Assembly: GCA_902362875.1 (NCBI GenBank)
Contig: CABIYF010000050.1
Location: forward strand, 1-8,940
Direction of reading: 5' to 3'
DNA length: 8,940 nucleotides
Source of the DNA: Eubacteriaceae bacterium
Lineage (GTDB): Bacteria > Bacillota > Clostridia > Lachnospirales > Lachnospiraceae
A model generated the notes under the pieces. The model saw only the letters and a list, made by a program, of their open reading frames with translations, was not told where the DNA came from and ran no database searches. Positions 1 through 6,939 of this stretch are shown here, one piece after another. The first letter of the stretch is position 1. Every line of letters starts with the position of its first letter. A program made the position numbers and the translations under genes.

Positions 1-84
1 ATCTGCTAATCGTTGCCACCGGCTTATTATAAATATTTCTTGTTATCTTATTTCCGTCACATAAAACGGAAGTCTATCGAAATC
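1..84 (-). repeat. Left copy of an inverted edge repeat
   Basis: Read on the minus strand, positions 62 to 12 match positions 8785 to 8835 on the plus strand at 49 of 51 bases. The match covers ATGTGAC, ATAAGATAACAAGAAATA, TTTATAATAAG and GGTGGCAAC. A weaker match with small indels continues to about 84 on the inner side (GATTT, CGA, TAG, CTT, CGT blocks). GCAGAT is shared on the outer side after a 3-nt length difference. The copy runs into the window edge, so its full length is unknown. Both copies point outward. The right copy leads to a boxA-like site, so this may be the conserved upstream region of a second rRNA operon lying to the left. That is inference; an intergenic repeat family is the alternative. 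Confidence 0.85.
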
Positions 85-89
85 ACTAT

Positions 90-293
90 GGGGTGTGTAT
101 GTTAAACGTTATTGGCTGATAATTTTTGTATTCGCTAACGAAAGGTTTAAGAGATTGATCACCACCGATTTGCCGAGATGTTTGAAAGCGTTTAAAACAC
201 TTCCGCTTTCAGAGACATCTATAGCATCTCCAATTTAATCTTTCGTCTACCAATTCCTTAATTTACAACCAATACCGTACAACATACACCCCC
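90..293. repeat. Long imperfect palindrome, possible structured RNA
   Basis: The outer arms 90-115 and 269-293 pair over about 22 of 25 positions with one bulge (GGGG, GTGTATGTT, ACG, TATTGG against their complements). The next 29 positions on each side still match at about 18, including ACGAAAG (138-144) with CTTTCGT (240-246). Near the apex, AGATGT and GAAAGCG (176-190) face CGCTTTC and ACATCT (204-220). The two arms stay nearly in register throughout, so this is one large nested hairpin of about 204 bp. No protein is encoded in it. A rightward terminator follows at 310-362, which suggests plus-strand transcription. No clear promoter is visible inside the window. It could be a structured non-coding RNA or a decayed miniature transposable element; no target duplication is evident. 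Confidence 0.6.
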
Positions 294-309
294 TCTGTCT
301 GGAATCCCT

Positions 310-362
310 TTGATTTGTAAACCGCTCAGCCTTCAGCGTAAGCATCTTACAAATCAATTTTT
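310..362 (+). terminator. Rightward intrinsic terminator beside the metH stop
   Basis: An 11-bp perfect stem (TTGATTTGTAA at 310-320, TTACAAATCAA at 347-357) encloses a 26-nt loop and is followed on the plus strand by five T residues. On the minus strand the stem is followed by AGGGATTCC, with no T tract. It therefore looks designed for plus-strand transcripts arriving from the palindrome region and protects metH from antisense reading. No separate convincing terminator for the metH operon is visible between 1 and 365. Confidence 0.6.
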
Positions 363-365
363 CCT

Positions 366-2732
366 CTACAAAATACCTTCCAGCAAATTAACCGCCGCCA
401 TAGCATCTTCCGTATAATAATCTGCTCCAATATTCTGTGCAATATCCTCAGTAACCACAGCTCCTCCGACCCAGATTGGTTCGCTGCAACCTGCTTCGTG
501 TAATGCTTGGATCGTTCTTTCCATTGATGCAACGGTTGTTGTCATTAAGGCGCTTAGTCCGATGGCTTTTGGATGGTATTTTTTGTAGGCTTCTACTACT
601 TTTTCGACTTTGACATCTTTTCCTAAGTCAATAATCTTGTATCCGTAACTTTCAAGAACAACTTTCACGATATTCTTTCCGATATCATGGATGTCTCCTT
701 CTACGGTTGCGATAATGATCGGTCCTTTTTCTTCTCCTTCATTTGCGGTGAAGGTTTCTTTGACTACTTCGAAAGCTTTCTTTGTTGTCTCTGCGGACTG
801 GATCAGCTGTGGAAGGAAGATCTTTCCTGTCTCATAGTCTTTTCCTACAATGTTCAATGCTGGGATGATGACTTCGTTGATCAGAGTCAGTGCCTCTTTG
901 TCTTTTAGTTCTTCTTTTGTAACCTTTTCTACTTCATCTTTTAATCCGTGAATGATCACGTCTTTTAATGTGAAGTTCGTTGCTGCCGCTGCTGTGGCTA
1001 GTTTTGCTTCTTTGTCTTTGGACTGGTTTTTGATATAGATCTGGCTGTCCACGTCTTTGTAGAATAATACGTGGAATGCATCGATCGTTCCCATCAGTTC
1101 TGCATCTAATGGGTTGATAATTGGAAGATCCAGTCCTGCTTCCATTGCTAATGCTAAAAATGTTCGATTCAACAGTGGACGGTTTGGCAGTCCAAAGGAT
1201 ACGTTTGATACACCTAAGACTGTATGTACACCTAATTCTTTCTTTACCATCTTGATCGCGCGAAGTGTTTCTCTTACTTCTTTCTGCTGAGCGGATGCTG
1301 TCAGTGTCAGACAGTCAATGATGATATTTTCTTTGCCGATTCCATATTCGGCTGCTTTGTTGACGATCTTCTTTGCGATTTCAAATCGTTCTTCTGCCTT
1401 TAGAGGAATTCCGTCTTCCAGAGTTAGTCCGATGACAACTCCACCATATTTTTTAGCAATAGGGAAGATCTTTTCCATAACTTCGTCTTTTCCATTGACG
1501 GAGTTGATCAATGGCTTTCCGTTGTAATAACGGCAGGCTTTCTCGATCGCATCGGCTTCGGAGCTGTCGATCTGTAATGGGAGTGTGATGACTTCCTGTA
1601 ACAGACGTACGACTCGTTTCATTGTCTCTGGTTCATCAATTCCTGGAAGTCCAACATTAACGTCCAATACTTCCGCCCCGGCTTCTGACTGTTTGACTGC
1701 TTCTACTACAAGTTCATCATAGCGTTCTTCTAATAACGCTTTTTTCATCTTTTTCTTACCAGTTGGATTTAATCGTTCTCCGCAGACAATGACATGATCA
1801 CCGAATGTAACGGTCTGTGTCTGGCTTGATACTCTTGTTTTCTTCTCCACCGTTCTCTCAGCAACCGTATCTGGTGCTGCTTTGGCAAGTTTCTCGATAA
1901 ATTCTGGTGTTGTTCCGCAGCATCCACCTACGATCGCTGCTCCTCTTGCCATGTAGTCTTTCATGGATTCCACGTATTCTTCTGGTGTTACATGGTAATG
2001 TGTTTCACCGTGTTCCAAGCATGGAAGTCCGGCGTTTGGCTGCAGCATGACTGGAATGCTGGCTTTCTCTAAAATCTCATCGATGATCGGTTTTAATTCG
2101 TCTGGTCCTAAAGAACAGTTGACACCCAGTGCATCGACACCCAGTCCTTCTACTACATTAATAAATGTTTCAGGATCATTTCCAGATAAAGTTCTTCCAT
2201 TTTGCTCAAATGTCATTGTGACAAATACGGGAAGATCTGTATGTTCTTTGACCGCTAACACCCCTGCTTTTACTTCGTAAAGGTCGCTCATCGTCTCGAA
2301 TAAAACAAGATCCACTTTATCTTTAACTGTTTCCACCTGTTCAAGAATAATGTCGTATGCTTCATCAAATGTTAAAGTTCCCATCGGCTCTAACAGCTGG
2401 CCGATCGGTCCGATATCAAGTACAATATAGGAATCGTCTTCTCTTCCGGCTTCTGTTCTTGCAGCTCTTGCATTCTCTACTGCTGCCAACAGCATATCTT
2501 TCGCTTCATATTTTGCTTCTTCCATCTTTAAGCGGTTACATCCAAATGTATTTGTTGTGATAAAATCAGCACCTGCTTTCAGATAATTCATATGAATTGT
2601 CTTTAATAAATCCGGACGGTCAATATTTAATTCTTCAGGAATGTCTCCCGCACTTAATCCTGCGTTCTGAAGCTGTGTTCCCATCGCTCCATCAAATATT
2701 AATAGGTTCTTCCCTAATCGTTCCTGTAACAT
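366..2732 (-). CDS. metH: Cobalamin-dependent methionine synthase lacking the reactivation domain
   Basis: This enzyme moves the methyl group of 5-methyltetrahydrofolate to homocysteine through a bound cobalamin in the cytoplasm. The 788 residues cover three MetH modules in order. The homocysteine domain (about 1-290) has zinc ligands Cys206 in GVNCS and Cys271/272 in GGCCGT. The pterin domain (about 310-560) has CGERLNPTGKK, DVNVG, QIDSS and GVSNVSFGLP. The cobalamin part (about 580-788) has the DxHxxG signature at Asp680, His682 and Gly685, then GLSAL and GGAVV. The roughly 1,200-residue E. coli enzyme has a fourth, AdoMet-binding reactivation domain. It is absent here and is encoded by the preceding gene. 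The ATG at 2730-2732 is preceded by AGAGGA 5 nt away. The gene overlaps the upstream gene by 19 bp, so translational coupling is likely. Stop codon TAG. Confidence 0.96.
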   Translation of the reverse strand: MLQERLGKNLLIFDGAMGTQLQNAGLSAGDIPEELNIDRPDLLKTIHMNYLKAGADFITTNTFGCNRLKMEEAKYEAKDMLLAAVENARAARTEAGREDDSYIVLDIGPIGQLLEPMGTLTFDEAYDIILEQVETVKDKVDLVLFETMSDLYEVKAGVLAVKEHTDLPVFVTMTFEQNGRTLSGNDPETFINVVEGLGVDALGVNCSLGPDELKPIIDEILEKASIPVMLQPNAGLPCLEHGETHYHVTPEEYVESMKDYMARGAAIVGGCCGTTPEFIEKLAKAAPDTVAERTVEKKTRVSSQTQTVTFGDHVIVCGERLNPTGKKKMKKALLEERYDELVVEAVKQSEAGAEVLDVNVGLPGIDEPETMKRVVRLLQEVITLPLQIDSSEADAIEKACRYYNGKPLINSVNGKDEVMEKIFPIAKKYGGVVIGLTLEDGIPLKAEERFEIAKKIVNKAAEYGIGKENIIIDCLTLTASAQQKEVRETLRAIKMVKKELGVHTVLGVSNVSFGLPNRPLLNRTFLALAMEAGLDLPIINPLDAELMGTIDAFHVLFYKDVDSQIYIKNQSKDKEAKLATAAAATNFTLKDVIIHGLKDEVEKVTKEELKDKEALTLINEVIIPALNIVGKDYETGKIFLPQLIQSAETTKKAFEVVKETFTANEGEEKGPIIIATVEGDIHDIGKNIVKVVLESYGYKIIDLGKDVKVEKVVEAYKKYHPKAIGLSALMTTTVASMERTIQALHEAGCSEPIWVGGAVVTEDIAQNIGADYYTEDAMAAVNLLEGIL

Positions 2733-3397
2733 CTTTGTCCTCTCTTTCTAAACGGGCAGTCTTCTTTCATCACACAATTCTCGCATGATTTCTTTCGTTT
2801 GTCACTTCCGATTCCGATCAGTCCTAGCATGGACTTCTGTGGAATCAAAAGATTATTTGGCGTGATCGTAACTCCAATCTTCTTTGATATATCTAATAGT
2901 ATAGCAATCCTTCTGTTAAATTCAAGCGGAAAATCTCCGTATCCCGGACAGGCACGATATGTGCGGTTGTCAAATCCAAGTGTTTCTTCGTATCTGTCAC
3001 AATATTCTTCCAGATATGCACTCGCTGCGGCATCCATGACGGTTGACTTTGTCATGTTGATCTTCGCATAAAACTTGATTTTTCGTTCCATTGCTATTCC
3101 AAGAGTACAGCCGATCAGCAGACATTCCTCACAATCTTTGAGCATGTCTGCCATCTGCTCTCCTATGATCTCATCCCCTGACTCTTCCAGTCTTAGTGGA
3201 TCTTTTGCAATCTTAAATTTCTTCACGATCACTTTGGGCTGTGCAATCTGTTTGATCTCATCCATACATTCATTCAAAAGATCCGAAATTTCCGGTGTCA
3301 GTCCCTCAAATACGAGTTTGTCATCTATGGTGGTCTGACTTCGATATCCAAGATATCTCAAAGCATTTTCTCTTACGATCTGAAAATCCATTTCCAT
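2714..3397 (-). CDS. Stand-alone methionine synthase reactivation protein with C-terminal cysteine cluster
   Basis: This is a separate version of the MetH C-terminal activation domain, which binds AdoMet and re-methylates inactive cob(II)alamin on MetH. The 227-residue protein carries the AdoMet-site region RACPGYGDFP (148-157), corresponding to RxxxGYP in E. coli MetH. It also has the later ITPNNLLIPQKSMLGLIGIG stretch (178-197). Two additions stand out: Cys replaces the usual Ser/Ala before PGY, and a short tail holds Cys205, Cys208, Cys214 and Cys223 (CxxC-x5-C-x8-C). That spacing could bind zinc or an iron-sulfur cluster, which is inference. It sits between metF and metH. Split MetH of this kind is known from Thermotoga maritima (TM0268/TM0269). 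The first ATG (3395-3397) has no well-spaced ribosome site. The second ATG, at 3389-3391, follows GAG by 4 nt, so either start is possible. Confidence 0.88.
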   Translation of the reverse strand: MEMDFQIVRENALRYLGYRSQTTIDDKLVFEGLTPEISDLLNECMDEIKQIAQPKVIVKKFKIAKDPLRLEESGDEIIGEQMADMLKDCEECLLIGCTLGIAMERKIKFYAKINMTKSTVMDAAASAYLEEYCDRYEETLGFDNRTYRACPGYGDFPLEFNRRIAILLDISKKIGVTITPNNLLIPQKSMLGLIGIGSDKRKKSCENCVMKEDCPFRKRGQRCYRND

Positions 3398-3400
3398 CTC

Positions 3401-3464
3401 AATCTAATTCTTTCTTAATCTAAATCTTTTTTAATCTAAATCTTTCTTAATTTAATTCATTCTT
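3401..3464 (-). repeat. 16-bp tandem repeat, four units
   Basis: On the minus strand four adjoining 16-mers fill the gap between metF and the reactivation gene: AAGAATGAATTAAATT, AAGAAAGATTTAGATT, AAAAAAGATTTAGATT and AAGAAAGAATTAGATT. A related unit, CTGAAAGAATTAAACT (3465-3480), forms the last metF codons. A diverged one, GAGATGGAAATGGATT (3385-3400), contains the start of the next gene. The array appears to have grown from coding sequence by slippage. The period is not a multiple of three and the units contain stop codons, so they are not translated as a peptide repeat. Confidence 0.85.
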
Positions 3465-4350
3465 AGTTTAATTCTTTCAGTACCGCTGGAATACTGTCGA
3501 ATACACGCTGTGCTGTTTCTGCGCGGTTCATTGTGTAAATATGGATTCCGTCAACTCCATTTGTAATAAGATCAATGATCTGCTGTGTTGCATAATTGAT
3601 TCCGATCTCTTTCATTGCTTCTGGGTTATCATAATGTGCTTCGATCATTGTTGATAACTGATATGGGATTGTACATCCACACATCTTTGTAGTACGGATC
3701 AGTGATTTTGCATTTGTGATTGGCATGATTCCTGCAAGGATTGGAACTGTGATACCGATCTTTCTTGCTTCTCTGACTAATCTGTAATAATAATTGTTGT
3801 CAAAGAAGATCTGTGTTACTAAATATTCTGCTCCTGCATCTACTTTTTTCTTTAATGCTTCTAAGTCCTTCTTAAATCCATCCGCTTCCTGATGTGTCTC
3901 TGGATAGCATGCTCCAGATAAGCAGAACTGTCCTGGAAAATGTTCTCCGATAAATTCATTTAATTCGCTTGCATAATGGAATTCCAGATTCTCTGGATCG
4001 AAGTTTGTCGCATTTGCTGGATAATCTCCTCTTAATGCTAAGATGTTATCGATTCCTGCTTCTTTTAAACGTTCACATTCGTATTTGATATCTTCTTTTG
4101 TAGATGAAATACAGCTTAAATGTGCCACGGATTCGATTCCATATTCATGTTTGATGGCTGATGCGATCTCCACTGTCTTTCCTTTTGTGGATCCACCCGC
4201 ACCGTATGTAACACTGATAAAATCTGGGGATAATTTTTTCAATCCTTCAATTGTGCTGTAGATAGATGAAATATCTCCATCTTTATTCTTTGGTGGAAAT
4301 ACTTCAAATGAGATTGTTCGTTTATTTTTTAAGATTTCTGATATTTTCAT
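3463..4350 (-). CDS. metF: Methylenetetrahydrofolate reductase
   Basis: MetF is a cytoplasmic flavoprotein that reduces 5,10-methylenetetrahydrofolate to the 5-methyl form used by MetH. The 295 residues match the usual bacterial length and form a single barrel domain. Visible family motifs are SFEVFPPK (14-21) with catalytic Glu16, VTYGAGGS (47-54), LRGD (106-109) with the folate-contacting Asp109, QIFFDN (180-185), and the late IHIYTMNR (269-276). The ATG at 4348-4350 has AGGAG (4360-4364) 9 nt upstream. It is the first gene of the operon metF, reactivation protein, metH. It has its own promoter, overlapped by a palindrome. I see no S-box, cobalamin or tetrahydrofolate riboswitch in its leader, so control probably rests on a repressor or activator protein. 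Confidence 0.96.
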   Translation of the reverse strand: MKISEILKNKRTISFEVFPPKNKDGDISSIYSTIEGLKKLSPDFISVTYGAGGSTKGKTVEIASAIKHEYGIESVAHLSCISSTKEDIKYECERLKEAGIDNILALRGDYPANATNFDPENLEFHYASELNEFIGEHFPGQFCLSGACYPETHQEADGFKKDLEALKKKVDAGAEYLVTQIFFDNNYYYRLVREARKIGITVPILAGIMPITNAKSLIRTTKMCGCTIPYQLSTMIEAHYDNPEAMKEIGINYATQQIIDLITNGVDGIHIYTMNRAETAQRVFDSIPAVLKELN

Positions 4351-4388
4351 ATATCTATGCTCCTGTTTTTATTTCTGATTAATTTGCT

Positions 4389-4405
4389 ATGTTAAATTTT
4401 AACAT
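4389..4405. promoter_or_regulatory. Palindrome over the metF -10 box, candidate operator
   Basis: ATGTTAAA, one central T, then TTTAACAT form a perfect 8-bp inverted repeat that covers the whole -10 box of the metF promoter. A protein bound here would block RNA polymerase. The extended half-site CTATGTTAA (4387-4395) recurs at 4448-4456. I do not recognise the regulator. Confidence 0.55.
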
Positions 4406-4424
4406 GATATTTTCTCACTGTAAA
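4396..4424 (-). promoter_or_regulatory. metF operon promoter
   Basis: On the minus strand TTTACA (4419-4424) is followed after exactly 17 bp by TAAAAT (4396-4401). Each box differs from the sigma-A consensus at one position. The -10 box lies about 45 bp upstream of the metF ATG, giving a short leader of about 38 nt that is too small for a riboswitch. Confidence 0.72.
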
Positions 4425-4447
4425 GAAATGTCATTATATTACTTTTT

Positions 4448-4462
4448 CTATGTTAACCATAG
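4448..4462. promoter_or_regulatory. Second palindrome upstream of metF
   Basis: CTATGTTAACCATAG has 5-bp arms (CTATG, CATAG) and a GTTAAC core. Its left half repeats the CTATGTTAA found at the metF -10 box, 61 bp away. That fits a second operator of the same regulator, upstream of the metF -35 box. Confidence 0.4.
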
Positions 4463-4481
4463 CTTTTTTCTATAGAAGTTC

Positions 4482-4499
4482 GTTAATTAATAAATTAAC
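4482..4499. promoter_or_regulatory. Third GTTAA palindrome between divergent promoters
   Basis: GTTAATT and AATTAAC form a perfect 7-bp inverted repeat around AATA. It shares only the GTTAA core with the two sites closer to metF. In such AT-rich DNA it could be chance. Its position between the metF and small-RNA promoters is the reason to list it. Confidence 0.3.
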
Positions 4500-4550
4500 A
4501 AAATCGTCAGATAATTAATGAAATTGCGTCTTAATTTCGCACAATTTATC

Positions 4551-4559
4551 TGCTATGAT
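4551..4559 (+). promoter_or_regulatory. Extended -10 promoter for the orphan RNA
   Basis: TGCTATGAT matches the extended -10 consensus TGnTATAAT at all but one position. The hexamer 17 bp upstream is TTAATT (4531-4536), a weak -35 box, which extended -10 promoters tolerate. Initiation would fall near 4566, just before the structured region. Confidence 0.5.
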
Positions 4560-4565
4560 TGTCCA

Positions 4566-4730
4566 ATCACTTAAGAAATGGGAAACTCTCACCTTGGAAG
4601 GTGGAATGGGATTAAGGCCATAACTGGATCCGCTGGAGATAGAATGTATCTTTTATCTTCGGCATCCTTTTATATCAGCTATATGGAAAAAATGCGGAAA
4701 CTTTCAGTTGATCGTCTCCGCATTTTCTTA
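4566..4730 (+). ncRNA. Candidate orphan structured small RNA
   Basis: No protein gene fits here, but the bases fold well. CTTAA (4570-4574) pairs with TTAAG (4612-4616) around a hairpin CACCT-UGGA-AGGTG (4590-4603). A second arm pairs GGATCCG (4626-4632) with CGG-C-ATCC (4660-4667), enclosing the hairpin AGATA-GAATG-TATCT (4637-4651). The second arm is followed by TTTT (4668-4671) and could end a short form of about 105 nt. Otherwise the terminator at 4689-4730 gives about 165 nt. It has an apparent promoter and nothing to regulate downstream in cis, because ftsH reads the other way, so a trans-acting RNA is more likely than a riboswitch. I checked it by eye against SAM, cobalamin, TPP, FMN, T-box, 6S and tmRNA signatures and recognise none. 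The strand is inferred from the promoter. Confidence 0.45.
4689..4730. terminator. Two-way terminator between ftsH and the small RNA
   Basis: A 13-bp stem pairs AAAATGCGGAAAC (4689-4701) with GTCTCCGCATTTT (4714-4726), with one wobble, around a 12-nt loop. On the minus strand it is followed by TTTTTTCC, on the plus strand by TTTTCTTATT. It ends ftsH about 40 bp past its stop codon and would also stop rightward transcripts from the small-RNA promoter. Confidence 0.85.
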
Positions 4731-4767
4731 TTGTATTGATATTGTATTTTCTATGAATCCTGATGAA

Positions 4768-6852
4768 TTATTCTTCATCATCATCTTCAACCCATTGAGC
4801 ATATCCTGTGCTAAATGTTGATGTGTTCGCTTCTTCTGTCTTAGTCTCAGAATCTTCTTTTACTTCTGTTTCAGAAACTTCTTTTGATTGTGGTGCTTCA
4901 GTTTCTGTTGTTTCAACTTCAACATTTTCCTGAATATTTTTTTCAGTTTCTGCATCTTTTTCTGCTGTCTCTGATACATTTTTGTCAGACTCTTCTGCTG
5001 GATTCTTGTATTTGTTGAAGATTTCCATAAATTCTTTTCCTGTGATCGTCTCACGCTTGATCAAAAACTGTGCTGCTTCGTCAAGAATGTCCATATTTTC
5101 ACGAATATATGTGACTGCTTTGGCGTAAGCTTCTTTTAACATCTTCATGACAACTTCGTCAACCTTGGCTGCTGTTGTCTCTGCACAGTTCATAACGGCA
5201 CGTCCGTCAAGATATCGGTTCGTGATAGATTCCAGTCCGACCAGGCCAAACTCTTCTGACATACCGTACTGTGTAACCATCGCTCTCGCGATCGCTGTCG
5301 CACGTTCGATATCGTTGGAAGCTCCCGTTGTGATCGTGTTGAATTTCACTTCTTCTGCGGCACGTCCACCGAAGAATGATACAAGATCTGCTAACATCTC
5401 ATCTTTCTTATTCAGATATTTTTCTTCTTCTGGGCGTTGCATTGTATATCCAAGTGCTCCCATTGTACGAGGCACAATCGTGATCTTCTGTACTGGCTCG
5501 GATTCTTTCTGTAATGCCATAACAAGCGCATGTCCAACCTCATGGTATGCAACGATCTGTTTCTCTTCATCTCCAAGGATTCTGTCTTTCTTCTCTTTAC
5601 CAGCGATAACAACTTCAACCGCCTCAAATAAATCCTTCTGTGAAACAGCTTTTCTTCCTGCTTTGACAGCTCCTAAGGCTGCTTCGTTGATCATATTGGC
5701 AAGATCAGAACCTACCGCTCCGCTCGTTGCCAGTGCGATCTCTTCAAAGTCAACAGTCTCATCCATCTTAACGTCTTTGGCATGTACTTTTAATGTCTCG
5801 ATTCTTCCCTTTAAGTCTGGGCGTTCTACGATAACACGACGGTCAAAACGTCCTGGACGAAGAAGGGCTTTATCTAAAACTTCCGGACGGTTCGTTGCTG
5901 CAAGGATAATAATACCTTTGGATGTATCAAAACCATCCATCTCTGCTAATAAAGCATTCAGTGTCTGTTCACGTTCGTCATTACCTCCACCATGCATTCC
6001 ATTGTCACGGCTCTTACCGATCGCATCGATCTCGTCGATGAAAATGATACATGGTGCCATCTGCTGTGCCTGTTTAAATAAGTCACGGACTCTGGATGCA
6101 CCGACTCCGACAAACATCTCTACGAAATCAGATCCTGAAAGTGAGAAGAATGGAACTCCTGCCTCTCCGGCTACTGCTTTGGCAAGCAATGTCTTACCAG
6201 TTCCCGGAGGTCCTACAAGCAATGCACCTTTTGGAAGTTTGGCACCGATCTCTGTATATCGTTCTGGATGATGAAGGAAATCTACCATCTCTGTCAGTGT
6301 TTCCTTCGCTTCTCCCTGACCCGCAACATCTGCAAATGTCACTCCAGTCTTCTTCTCAACATATACTTTCGCGTTGGACTTTCCAACTCCCATCATACCG
6401 CTGCTTCTTCGCATCATCATGACAAGGAATCCAAAGATCAGCAGCGTAGGGATCAGACTGATCACTACGGATAAGAACGTATCCATCGGATCTTCTGGTT
6501 CCTGCTCAAATGCGATCTTGCTCTTGATCAGACGGTTGACCAGTTCATAGTCACCACTGATTCTCTGCACTGTATAAGTTGTTTTATAAAAAGGATTTCC
6601 CTCTTTCTTTGGTGTCACTTTTAACTGAGTGTCTGTAACTTTTACACTCTTTACCTGATCCTTATCAACCATTGTGACAAATTTATTATATGAAATCGTT
6701 GTCTCGGTTCCATTTCGCCATTTTGTTATGATAGAATTGAAAAAGATTGTTCCAATAATAGAAACTACAAGAAAAATGGCTAAATACTTGGCATTTCTTT
6801 TCTTATTATCTTTGTCATTCTTATCATTTTTATTATTCTGTTGATTATTCAA
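4768..6852 (-). CDS. ftsH: Membrane ATP-dependent zinc metalloprotease FtsH
   Basis: FtsH is a hexameric inner-membrane AAA protease that unfolds and degrades misassembled membrane proteins and unstable regulators. After an Asn/Lys-rich start come transmembrane helix 1 (about 22-42), an extracytoplasmic domain (43-123) and helix 2 (about 125-147). The AAA module has Walker A GPPGTGKT (214-221), pore motif FVGVG (247-251), Walker B IIFIDE (269-274) and the second region of homology to GRFDR (334-338). The protease site is HEVGH (437-441) with Asp514 as third zinc ligand. The 694 residues exceed the B. subtilis protein (637) because of a Glu/Thr/Ser-rich tail (about 618-694) ending DDDEE. The start is TTG (6850-6852), set by AAAGGAGGA (6861-6869) 8 nt upstream; no in-frame ATG fits. 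It has its own promoter and a strong terminator. Confidence 0.97.
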   Translation of the reverse strand: MNNQQNNKNDKNDKDNKKRNAKYLAIFLVVSIIGTIFFNSIITKWRNGTETTISYNKFVTMVDKDQVKSVKVTDTQLKVTPKKEGNPFYKTTYTVQRISGDYELVNRLIKSKIAFEQEPEDPMDTFLSVVISLIPTLLIFGFLVMMMRRSSGMMGVGKSNAKVYVEKKTGVTFADVAGQGEAKETLTEMVDFLHHPERYTEIGAKLPKGALLVGPPGTGKTLLAKAVAGEAGVPFFSLSGSDFVEMFVGVGASRVRDLFKQAQQMAPCIIFIDEIDAIGKSRDNGMHGGGNDEREQTLNALLAEMDGFDTSKGIIILAATNRPEVLDKALLRPGRFDRRVIVERPDLKGRIETLKVHAKDVKMDETVDFEEIALATSGAVGSDLANMINEAALGAVKAGRKAVSQKDLFEAVEVVIAGKEKKDRILGDEEKQIVAYHEVGHALVMALQKESEPVQKITIVPRTMGALGYTMQRPEEEKYLNKKDEMLADLVSFFGGRAAEEVKFNTITTGASNDIERATAIARAMVTQYGMSEEFGLVGLESITNRYLDGRAVMNCAETTAAKVDEVVMKMLKEAYAKAVTYIRENMDILDEAAQFLIKRETITGKEFMEIFNKYKNPAEESDKNVSETAEKDAETEKNIQENVEVETTETEAPQSKEVSETEVKEDSETKTEEANTSTFSTGYAQWVEDDDEE

Positions 6853-6860
6853 ATGTCAGC

Positions 6861-6869
6861 TCCTCCTTT
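6861..6869 (-). promoter_or_regulatory. Strong ribosome binding site that sets the ftsH TTG start
   Basis: On the minus strand AAAGGAGGA is close to a full match to the 16S anti-Shine-Dalgarno sequence and lies 8 nt before a TTG codon in the FtsH frame. The next in-frame ATG codons lie inside the periplasmic domain and the second membrane helix, past the first helix, so TTG is the only sensible start. Confidence 0.85.
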
Positions 6870-6883
6870 GATTCATAAGCACC

Positions 6884-6912
6884 ATTATATGTTTTCTGAT
6901 TTTATAAATCAA
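6884..6912 (-). promoter_or_regulatory. ftsH promoter with overlapping palindrome
   Basis: On the minus strand TTGATT (6907-6912), a 17-bp spacer and a perfect TATAAT (6884-6889) form a strong sigma-A promoter. It sits in the 87-bp gap between the lipoprotein gene and ftsH. A 15-bp palindrome, TGATTT-TAT-AAATCA (6897-6911), covers most of the -35 box and part of the spacer and may be an operator. No CIRCE or CtsR heat-shock site is visible. Confidence 0.75.
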
Positions 6913-6939
6913 TAAAACTATTCTAAACTTTTTATAATT

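Noticed and set aside
90..293. tmRNA or transposon ends, suggested by GGGGGTGT and GGGG-type terminal repeats
   Set aside because: There is no CCA-type tRNA end, tag frame or T-loop, so it is not tmRNA. The ends do not match the Tn3 repeat (no TAAG end) and no direct target duplication is visible. A decayed miniature element is not excluded.
3385..3480. CRISPR-like array
   Set aside because: The units are contiguous 16-mers without spacers, AT-rich, with no cas genes; this is a simple tandem repeat.
4566..4680. Cobalamin riboswitch, suggested by GGGAAA, GGTGGAAT and CTGGATCCGC near methionine genes
   Set aside because: The boxes are out of order and incomplete compared with the cobalamin consensus, and on the plus strand no suitable gene lies downstream.
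5147..6271. Open frame of 374 codons on the plus strand opposite ftsH
   Set aside because: It is antisense to a clearly conserved FtsH, and the product is Ser/Ala/Thr-rich with no recognisable domain. It is an artefact of codon bias in the real gene.
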